A DNA stretch of 64,000 nucleotides from Prostheceraeus crozeri (taxonomy: Eukaryota; Platyhelminthes; Polycladida; Euryleptidae), in the NCBI GenBank assembly GCA_907163375.1, contig CAJQUW010004443.1:186001-250000 (forward strand), in the 5' to 3' direction. Positions within the stretch are counted from its first letter, which is position 1; the number at the start of each line of letters is the position of its first letter. Of the stretch, positions 55,586 to 64,000 are shown in pieces. The notes below the pieces were generated by a model. The model made no database searches. It saw only the letters and a list, made by a program, of their open reading frames with translations, and was not told the DNA's origin. The position numbers and the translations under genes were made by a program.

Positions 55586-56725
55586 TAGGGTTTCCAATCC
55601 CGGGATCCCGGGATCTCGACCCTATTTCCGAGATTAAAAATCCCGGGATTACGTCTTCGAGATCTCGAGGTATTTCGAGATATTTGAAAGATTTGCCCTG
55701 AGTTCCTTCTAAGTGACATAGTTAAGAGAGTCAATGGCTTTTTTGAAAATGCATCTAAATTTTTTATGTTACAAGTTTGATAAATTGCCAATGTGCTGTA
55801 TTTGCCGAGCCAGCTGGTTAAGCCTCGTTCACACGATGACACTAGTGTCGTGAAATTAGTGCCGAGGAGCAGCGCGAAATCTGGGCTAAATCAATGCCGT
55901 GACACAAACCGTTCAGACGCTTAATAAACAGTGTTGTGACACTGCTACTAGTATTGCTTCTGTAAACTGAAAATACTTCGTAAATTGATAGCTGAAAGAC
56001 AAATCACAACGATTTAAAATAACGACTGAAGGCCCGTTCAAGGCTCGTTCAGACAGAGCTAGGTTTGCGTTTTGCCGTCTTTGAGGGAAAAACCGTCGAA
56101 GAAACCGTCATTCAACCCAGTGAGTCTCCCGAATTCGCTCTATTGACAGGTCACCGGACTGCTACGGCAGCTGCGCTGTGTTGGTTTTCACACATCGACA
56201 ACGAATTGTGTCTCGGTGATTAATTGTTTTGTGAGATACTTGCGAGAAGTCTGCTGGTATTGGAAAAGTCTCCTCCTGCGAGGAATGATTCCCTCGAATC
56301 GTTGGTTAGGAAGGAACTGCAACAATTCAGTCTATCTCGAGACACAGGAATGATCCTCAAGCGGGTGAAACAAGTCCTGGAATCGATACCTCCAACATCG
56401 GTAGAATTCGAAAGGGCATTCTCGGCGGCCGGTTTGTTCTTAATGAAATTACGGTCGAGAATGAGTGATAACACAATTCAGTGTCTTACCTTACTTCGCC
56501 AATATTTTTTACGAGTTGACTAGTTTTACATACTGTAGATGTTTGTCTATTCACGTTGAAAGATATACATTTTACAAGCACGTATCGTCTTTTGAAATAT
56601 TTCTTGAAACTTAATGATTAAAAACATATACAGTATATATAAATTTCGATCGAGATCCCGGGATTGCGATTAGCCAGTCTCGAAAATCCCGGGATTGAGA
56701 AAACGGCTCGAGATTGTAAACCCTA
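55586..56725 (+). mobile_element. Internally deleted hAT, 1140 bp
   Basis: The ends are TAGGGTTTCCAATCCCGGGA and its imperfect inverse (…AATCTCGAG…TAAACCCTA). They are flanked by a perfect 8-bp duplication, accacgac (55578-55585, 56726-56733). The ends resemble those of the 31958-38234 hAT. Multiple CCCGGGATC / TCTCGAGAT palindromic words fill both subterminal regions. Only the C-terminal transposase end remains. Confidence 0.88.
56224..56523 (+). pseudogene. hAT transposase C-terminus (dimerisation domain)
   Basis: Open frame ending SIPPTSVEFERAFSAAGLFL then KLRSRMSDNTIQCLTLLRQY. This is the hAT C-terminal dimerisation motif, as in the hAT at 37.5 kb (SIKPTSVSSERAFSVSG). The catalytic core is deleted, so the copy depends on another transposase. 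Confidence 0.85.
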
Positions 56726-56951
56726 ACCACGACTTGTCGACAGAATAAAGCGGTAATGCACCAAGAAGCCTCCTGGATGAGTTTTCAGCTCTAATTGATA
56801 TTTTCCGCTAAGTTTATATTCTTTTAGTTATTACTGTCATTCAATTAGGAAAAATATCATGCAGATAATCGTACATTTTAATAAACACCGCACTTAAATT
56901 AAAAGCAGGCGATTAAAATAAACGCCGCAGCGTTTATTAGAGGAAATACGT

Positions 56952-57879
56952 GCCTGCTTGCTGTAACAAGTAAGAACAAAACACTCATTTTTTGACATCT
57001 TTTTAGCTCTTTTTACACATACTTTGAGGGGTTTAGCATTACCAGTGAATTTTTAGCACTTTATTACCAACAATGTCTTACTCCTGACACTGAAAACTCG
57101 AACGGTTGAAGCATCGCCAAGATCTCGAGATTGGAATATTGGATTGCTTCATCATAACATAGTTTTTAAATATTCTGATCACAGAATTAAATATTTTGTT
57201 TATCTGCTTCGAAGTGCGCGCAGATGAATCTAATTCTGTGATTCTGATAATTCAGGAGGCTTGTTGAGTCAAGTTCTGCTTTTTGATTATGACGCACTAA
57301 ACATGAAATCGCGTTGAAGGCTGTTTTCAGTATGGAACAGTGAGGGAGCTCCCGGACGCTATATTTAGTGTGGTGGAGCTATTTTTACGATAAATCGTTT
57401 TCTTTCAAATATTATTCCTCTCTAAACTTACTACTCAATAATATTATTCAATAATACACATTGCTAGAGAATTAAATGAATCGCGCTGTTTTTAAAAACC
57501 TCGTTGTGAAGTACCTAGTGATAGCAGTTACAGGAGGCGAAAGATTTTTTTGACGGTGACATCTGGTGGCCTACGCTTGTTTAGCTTGGTTTACCATATA
57601 TTTTGGTGAAGGTAAATGAGAAAAACACTAAAAGATTTAAAATTTTCTGAAAGCTGTTTGCATGCAGTATTCGAAAATCAGGTTTTCCATTTTATTGGCG
57701 ATACATAGGGTGATCAAAAACATGCAAATGTGCATGACTGCATGTTACATGTGGTTTCACCAAGAGATTTCAGTTCTTCTCGCTTACGGACCTCAAGCTC
57801 TAAAAACGAAATTAACTCATCAAGGTCTGCCTACCGTGTGTGTTATCTAAAACTTTCATTTGCAGATTTCTTGAAATTT
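56952..57879. other. Intron sequence, short palindrome
   Basis: At 57181-57242 a 62-bp segment begins tcacagaattaaat and ends with its inverse, atctaattctgtga. Related words occur at 27300-27390. Otherwise unassigned. Confidence 0.35.
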
Positions 57880-58900
57880 TTCTCAATAATCACGGCACAA
57901 TGAGGGGACTGTACATGGAAGAGTCAAGTGACAAATGTCTCAGGGAAGCAACATCAAAATTGATACTGTCAAGAAATCTACGTAAACCTGGACCTGGACC
58001 GGAGTCATCTGATGGATGAATGTTTTTGAGAGATTCAATATGAGCATTTTTTATCTTATTTTCATCCCCGAAATCAGTACGAAGCTTCCCTAAAACCATA
58101 CCTTATGATGTAATAGAGGGTAGATAATTATTAACAATAGAGTAAAATTAAATAAACGATAGATCAAATTGCCATGCAAAAGATGTGCGGCTGGCCTAAT
58201 TCGAACATACGACCCAGGTTAACTAAACATCTGCTTACCAACTGAGCTACAATCGCTTACATGCGACTGTGTCAATTGGCTGGATCAAGCCCCCACCAGT
58301 GAACGCTTAATGAGTCCTCAGGACTATCTTACATTTTTTATATACAAATATTTTTTATATTTTATTGTATGTGTTATCCGCACGTTAGCGAACTTCAGCT
58401 ACAAAACACCACACACCAGTTGTCATGGCAATTATGATCAATGAATAGATATCTCGTCACAATTGTGACAGCCGAAATTTAGGTAAGTAGCGGGGATCGA
58501 TTGCCCACCAAAGCATCTTAAAGCAAGCCGTAGATGTAATTAACAATAGAGTGGCTGACTCGCTCTTTAGCAATGCCCAATGCCGTGCAAAATACTCACC
58601 AAGTATCTGATCTTGGTAACTTCTAGATCAGATCTTGAATCAATCTCGGCCTAGAAAGCATCATGAAATTCAGACCATTTTCTTACATCAGAACCATCGA
58701 AATGTACGAGATTTAGTTTTGGCAACTTGGCGTGACTAATTGACGTTGAACTGGGTCTACACGAAGGTGGATCAGATTTGGCGAATGAGAGTGGCCTATG
58801 CTTTGATAAAAATGCCTCTACTTCAGAAATCTTTTGTATATTATCTCTCACAAGATCACTATCAGCCTCAAACGTTTTATAAAAACTTCAGTATCTACAG
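57880..58900 (-). mobile_element. BEL/Pao LTR-retrotransposon gag relic (fossil)
   Basis: Minus-strand remnants of the DUF1759-type gag region of BEL/Pao elements are recognisable, including LPKLNLVHFDGSDVRKWSEF. It is heavily broken and lacks LTRs and pol here. A SINE is inserted in it. Old. Confidence 0.65.
58144..58538 (-). repeat. SINE-like insertion with tRNA-like segment, 14-bp target duplication
   Basis: Flanked by attaacaatagagt at 58130-58143 and 58539-58552, a perfect 14-bp duplication typical of LINE-driven insertion. On the minus strand 58262-58192 resembles a tRNA: A box TAGCTCAGTTGGTAAGC and B-box-like TGTTCGAATTAGG. The acceptor stem pairs only in part and the T stem fails, so it is not a working tRNA gene. 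The tRNA-like part is not at the 5' end, so the unit may be composite. Confidence 0.65.
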
Positions 58901-60199
58901 TTTTGTTTGAGTTGATGTCAGTGATTAGGTTATCGAGCTTCTGTAATTAATTGATTCTCTGTTTTAAAAATGATAGGTCAAAAATAATCGAGTTCAGATT
59001 TGGAATCTTGTTCGTCATCGAATCATGAACCCTACTTACAGCTTATAGAAATACGCACGATGGCCATCACGCTGTCTGTGAAGACCGTTAATGGAAGAAG
59101 TTAAAGATATGACAGAAGGAACCTACGCAATAAACGTAAATTTGCTGAACCTGTACGATAGTGACAATAATACCACAGAAAATGGAATTTGGGTTGACGA
59201 TCAGGCTGACATTGCAATCATACTCGTATTCTTTCAATTTCTAGACTTCCAATGTTTTTGAATGGATGTCAATCACATTTGACTTGTTGTCCCCAGTACA
59301 CCAAGATTTAATGCATGGGAGAACATTGCACGATTCCGTCTGAGTTTTAAGGATCCCTTCGGAATCAAGGAGATGACTTCATTTGCTTACAGGGATCGTT
59401 TGACCATCTAGATTTATGCTAAATCGTCATGAATAACCATTGAAGCTAAGTCTATAATATCGCATCTACAGAATAAGTATCTACTAAGTATCTAATAAAT
59501 GCATATTTGTCGAGTCAAATCATGACAAATAACACTTTTCATAGTCTGGAGAAAAACTGATACGACTTCTTATTAATTACAGATTTTTGACAATTCCTTG
59601 CTGAAAGCAAGATCAAATAATTTTCATGTTTGAGAAACTTTTTGAATTCTTCCTAAATCATACCAGTTGTATAGGCCTATAAGTAATCATCAATTGAATT
59701 GATACATCTGCAAGATACATTCGACAAAAAGGTTGTATGCATCATGAAATTGGTAAGTGTACATAACTGTGCATACATATTATATATTAGTATCATTTTG
59801 TTGATTGGTTCTATTAACAGTATCAATTCACAAAATATTGCTTAAGGATAGATATTCAGAAATCAAGCAATAAAAGAATCAAAGTAAGAAATAGAAATTA
59901 GACATATAGAACGCATTCCGAAAATAGTAGCAATGAGTCATACACAATAAGCTAGGGCGTCAACGGGGGAAAAGGGGATGGTCTAAGTTGACAACCCGGG
60001 GGGGTTGGGGACAGCACATGCATTCACAGACCTTCATTGAAATAAAAAAAATCCTAGGCCTAAGTTGACTAATCTCTCGCATCAACTTAAGCAAAACGTA
60101 GACCACTTGATGGGTCGTCAAATTCTTTTCGTAATTGACCAGGCGACGGGAGATCATGATGATCTTCCACATAAAAGGCGTAGCAAATGCTCCCCATGA
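58901..60199. other. Intron sequence, nothing recognised
   Basis: AT-rich, no supported ORF. Could include further diverged BEL/Pao sequence, which I cannot confirm. Confidence 0.3.
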
Positions 60200-60387
60200 C
60201 GGTCGTCGATGTAATAAAGCTAAATTGGTAAACGACAGATCTTTGGCGTCCACCGTCTTCGGTGGTCGATCTTACAATAAAAAGCGTTGAAATAAAAAAA
60301 GGCTTTTTACTGTAAGATCGACCACCGAAGGCGCTGGACGCAGAAGATCTGTCACTTACCAATTTAACTTTATTACATCGACGACCG
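60200..60387. repeat. Hairpin with about 86-bp arms
   Basis: Arms 60200-60285 and 60302-60387 are inverted copies with several mismatches (shared cggtggtcgatcttaca, gtcgtcgatgtaataaag), around a 16-bp centre. The word accgtcttcggtgg adds a small inner palindrome. Probably a MITE. Confidence 0.8.
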
Positions 60388-60729
60388 TTAACTTTGGGTA
60401 GTTTTTGTTATGCTTTTTTTGTGGAAAATCGTCAAATTATTATCAAATTTCTCATATGATTAATGAAATGACAGTATGAGAGCCTACGAAGAGGTGTAGA
60501 AAAGGCGGTCGAACACATACAGAGTGATGGATGATACCTGATAAAAAGAGCGTTGCGCCTTGATTATTTCTGCCTGATACGAAATTGTGGATGTCGTTTT
60601 TATAAGACGCAAATACAACGTCAGATTGGTCTAATGTTCTGTGAGGTGTCAGGCAATAATGCATTCTCTCTTGGCTTTCTAAACACGAAGTCGCAATGTA
60701 GGAAATTTTAGACTGCTTCCAAAGCTGTG

Positions 60730-61020
60730 AAAATTGGCGGCTCCCTACGCTGAATATCGACAAGACGAAGGTGATGGTGACTCGGAGGGGGAGGGGGGAG
60801 AGGGAAGCATATCAGTATTGATGAAGCCATCAGTCTTCAGTGTGTCATTTCTTTCACCTTCCTGAGCAATCAGATGACATATGACTCGCGAAGAGTGAGT
60901 GAAATATCGTACATTAGATCAAAAGCTTAACGAATTCGAAGGAAAATGAGTGCTCAATCTAAAAGTAAGTCTTAGAGTTGAAGATTTTCATGATCATTTT
61001 TTCGAAGCTAAAGAATCGCC
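60730..61020 (+). mobile_element. LINE scrap, RT C-terminal region
   Basis: Reads NWRLPTLNIDKTKVMVTRRG, then in another frame AISLQCVISFTFLSNQMTYD. Together these correspond to the LN.DKTKVM ... V..F.YLGS.IT.D stretch after the YADD motif in many LINEs. Frame changes and stops make it an old relic. Confidence 0.6.
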
Positions 61021-63518
61021 ACTTCTCAGAGTGGGAGCTGTAGATGTTGTTACTATCAATGTCACCAACCCTCGGTGCGAGGGCGATATTTAAAAGCAGT
61101 TAGACAATTCAATACAGTTCGGATATCTGAGTCTCAATATATTGCAAGGTTGAGGGAAGTAAAGCCTGAAGGAAGAGCATATTGGCGGCACTTCCAATAT
61201 GTGTACTGTATTGCGATAACTCTAGTCTTAGACTAGAGTTTGTCTAGAAAAAGTCTGAGATTCAGTATTTTAGGACTTTTTTGAGACTAAAATTTCGAAC
61301 TTTTCATTCAACGCATTTAATGATTTAACTTACTGACTTATTGATTATATTTAAGTTTAGGGGTACTTCATCCTTTCAATTCTATTTTTCTATTTTATGA
61401 GCTGTGCTGTTTTATGTTGAGAATTTCATTTAAACGAAAGACGGCTTTTTTAAAAAGTCAGTTAATTTATTGGGCGCATTTTCATTTTCTACATCCTATC
61501 ACTCAGAAATGTGTTGAAACCATGACTAAGGTATGTATGGTTAAAGCGAATAAATGACTGATAGACATCAGAAAGCAATCGAACTTTAAATAGTTCTATG
61601 ATCTTCTGAAGATAGCGTATGCAAGTTAACATTCATCCATTGATAGATACATTTTCCTATTGTATTATGCCAGAACTGGACACGGAAGAACAGTAATACT
61701 CATTGATTTAGAAATAATGTTTTTGTGGCTATTAAATGTAGGCCAGAGTGTATTTTAGTCCGACCTGAATCGGGTTTACAAAAACATTCGGTCGGAAATC
61801 AAGAATACAACTGATCGTCGAATACAAATTTGCTTCCTTCTTTTTGAGTACACCTAGTATAAGAAAATTGAAATAAAAACAAGTGACTGCTAAAAACTCA
61901 CTTGATTTTATTTTAATTTTCTTATCCTGCAATAAAACTCCGGAGATCAGAAGAACTTGTTTTTATCAAACGTAATGAATTACCTCCCGTCAAAAGCAGT
62001 TAACATACACCTAGTAGATAAAACGATAAAATCCCGCACTGTACATGCGTTGCTACTTCGGTTCATGCGACAGTGGATGCTTGAACCGATTAGTACAGAG
62101 TCTCGCCGCTCGAGTCTTTATACCGTGCGTAATGAAATGTTGCTTTTAAGTACTCAAATAAGGTATCGCATCATGAATTTTGCGCTTAATTCTAGTCGCG
62201 AAAAATGCAAAATTTCTTGCTATTCTTTTGTATTTTACTATTTTTAGAAGTGATGATTTAGCATGAATCACTCCAGTTTGAATTACGTAAGCTATTAATT
62301 AAGTAACTCGAATCACGAATATGCCCAAATTTAACGCTCCAAAAGATTTTAAGTTATCCGTTTTCTCCTTACTAAAAAATGAAAATGACGATATCAAAGC
62401 TACAATGAAATAAAACAACTATCAATTGGAAAATAATGCAATATATACAGTCAGATATTCTCAGCCTTCCTCGCAGTCCCTCCTCACTACAGTGGAAAAG
62501 TAAGACTAACTGATCATCTGTCCTTAATCAGACAGTGTTTCAGACATACTGTGACTAATTGATGCGCCAACGAAGCATGGTTGTCATAGTACACAACAAC
62601 ATGCCATGATATGTGCCAAAATTGCTTCAAATTGAACCACTTAGCATTTTCATCTTCATCTGCTCTACAAAACACCGTGAATGTGATCCATCACCAATAT
62701 GTAGTGCGGAAACGACGCACTCATAGATAAGCAACCAGTTCCTTTCGAATATGGAATAGCTTCAAGCCAATGTTTCTCAACCTTCTTCATATCGCGGCAT
62801 CCTTGATCGTGCTGTTATTTTTGACGTAACACTTAGGATGCTCATATCGTCGAATTGTATAAAGTCGTATGGTCTCAGCCGCCTGTACTGCATGTATTGG
62901 CCCTTTATGGTTATGAATTGGTTAAAATCATCTTATCTTTGCCCTTGGTGGTTTATATTTCTGATAAAAAACAACAAGAAAACAGTTTTGAAAGTTTCTG
63001 GTAGCTAAGTTTTCCTTTGGAAATTATTAAGCGCTCAGAAACATGAAGAATTATTTATCTTATGATTAATGATATTAGGACCAAGGTGTGTACTATTTGT
63101 GATGGTAGAACAAGCAGCTTATACCACGCATTCTTGCAAAAAAGGAAACATATCAGCGAAGCTTGCGCAAAAAGGATAATAGTACAAATAAAGCATTCGG
63201 GGTGATGATTTAGCACATTGCTCGTAATCATGGTGGAAGTACATTATGTATAATAGCCCACTGTTTACTGGACTCCTCAATTGAATTTTACCAATAGTTC
63301 ATGCATATATTTCTACTCTTTCATCATTGCACTGCATGTGAATTAATAAGATGGCGGCACCTCGAATCAGAAAACTGGTCTAGACCCTATTTGGTGCAAG
63401 ACTGCGAAGTCTCTCGCTTTTGCAACAGGGCTCCGACTCCGAATTATAAATGTTTGATATAATATTCTGTGCAAAGAAGTTACACATACAAACAAATTGT
63501 TGCAACTACATTCCTTAC
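61021..63518. other. Intron sequence with one hairpin and a hAT-end scrap
   Basis: The ORF at 61957-62247 is unrecognised. At about 63430 the word cagggctccgactccg resembles hAT ends of the CAGGGCTGTGGAGTCGG type. The hairpin at 61859 is listed separately. Confidence 0.35.
61859..61925. repeat. 28-bp-arm hairpin
   Basis: 61859-61886 and 61898-61925 are inverted with about two mismatches and an 11-nt loop (ctgctaaaaac). AT-rich arms begin ataagaaaatt. Confidence 0.8.
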
Positions 63519-63696
63519 CAGGATCATTATCCCGTATAGCTGCCTTGAGCAGTCCTTTGGCATCTTCTGAGTTGAATGGGGAGACTACTTTCAGACCGGG
63601 ACAATGAGAATACCATGCAGCGAAGTCTTGACTGTGTTGAGCTGCTACACCAGCCGCAGCACCATTTGGGCCTCGAAACACAATTGGAACGTTGAC
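63519..63696 (-). CDS. PDHB: PDHB exon ([12 protein letters not shown]...IRDNDP)
   Basis: 178 bp. After acceptor ttcggcttgcag it reads [59 protein letters not shown] plus one base, then donor gtaag. Human PDHB has [47 protein letters not shown] in this region. It belongs to the pyrimidine-binding domain of the E1 beta subunit. In phase 0, out phase 1. Upstream exons are beyond the window. Confidence 0.98.
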
Positions 63697-64000
63697 CTGC
63701 AAGCCGAAAATTTCAACCAGAAAATGTGAGCATTAAATTCTGGATACACTGCGAATGCATGATGCGCTAAAAAGTAGGAGACGTTCCAGCGTTTTTGACT
63801 CAGTAATGGGAACAGAAAAAGGGATCATTCCAAAAACTCGGATGCATAATTCTTTGCCCTATCAGTGATGATAAGTGAAACATGTTGATTATAATAATTA
63901 TTGCCCTAATCAATAGACAGAAGTTCCTTTCAGCACATATCTACAAACAGCGTCGAACAGGTTCCTCAATTCGCCCCAGATAAATTTTCTGCAGCTTAAA
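63697..64000. other. Start of the next PDHB intron
   Basis: Begins with the polypyrimidine/acceptor region of the exon on the minus strand. Nothing else recognised. Confidence 0.5.

Larger units (their letters stand above)
55110..56951. mobile_element. Small DNA element with AATAAACGCCGC ends, split by a hAT
   Basis: The left end (ccgtatttactctaataaac, 55112) and right end (inverted cgtatttcctctaataaacg near 56930-56950) are inverted copies. A second aataaac(a/g)ccgcact word stands inside the right end. Subtracting the 1.14-kb hAT leaves about 0.7 kb. The exact boundary and target duplication are unclear. Confidence 0.45.

Noticed and set aside
58192-58262. tRNA gene on the minus strand
   Set aside because: A and B boxes are tRNA-like, but the T stem does not pair and the acceptor stem has a mismatch; it lies inside an insertion with a 14-bp duplication, so SINE fits better.

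Overview
This is a stretch of animal nuclear DNA. Genes are split by introns, introns are very long and AT-rich, and most of the sequence is transposable elements: hAT, mariner/Tc1/pogo, LINEs, tRNA-derived SINEs, one Gypsy-type LTR element and a BEL/Pao relic. The mix suits a marine invertebrate, perhaps a lophotrochozoan. I infer that from the element types and the IAP-like gene; nothing in the window proves it.

The backbone is one host gene on the minus strand, PDHB (pyruvate dehydrogenase E1 beta). Five exons are visible, at 63519-63696, 50595-50705, 44368-44459, 26924-27065 and 13260-13408. They join in phase (672 nt, 223 residues plus stop) and give the C-terminal part of the protein; the 5' exons lie beyond the right edge. 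The introns are about 12.8, 6.1, 17.3 and 13.5 kb. A second host-type gene lies on the plus strand inside the last intron: an IAP-like protein with a BIR exon (15703-16357) and a RING exon (19278-19706). Its RING lacks the usual histidine zinc ligand.

Layout, left to right. 0-1.5 kb: hAT transposon entering from the left edge. 2.6-4.0 kb: Tigger/pogo-like element with long internal inverted arms. 5.4-6.4 kb: dispersed repeat split by a MITE. 6.5-11.8 kb: foldback element with about 0.5 kb inverted arms, one of them swollen by a 175-bp tandem array. 13.3 kb: last PDHB exon. 15.7-19.7 kb: IAP-like gene. 20-21.7 kb: near-perfect mariner with an intact 360-aa transposase and 194-bp inverted ends. 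23.3-26.2 kb: broken hAT. 28-32 kb: small DNA elements, a LINE scrap and a Tc1 relic. 32-38.2 kb: nest of four DNA transposons around a hAT element. 38.6-44.2 kb: LTR element split by a LINE. 45.5-50.1 kb: nearly complete LINE with an intact 938-aa endonuclease/RT ORF, next to an inverted partial copy. 51.1-52.1 kb: two SINE copies and a 292-bp-arm hairpin. 52.4-54.7 kb: LINE and endonuclease fragments. 55.1-57 kb: internally deleted hAT inside another element. 57.9-58.9 kb: BEL/Pao relic holding a SINE. 60-62 kb: hairpins and a LINE scrap. 63.5 kb: PDHB exon.

The two host genes have no evident functional link. PDHB is metabolic (mitochondrial matrix), and the IAP-like gene simply sits in its intron in the opposite direction. 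The most unusual features are the asymmetric foldback element with its repeated 12-bp motif, the long hairpin with a hammerhead-ribozyme-like core just upstream, the RING with a replaced zinc ligand, and the mariner with very long, nearly identical ends.
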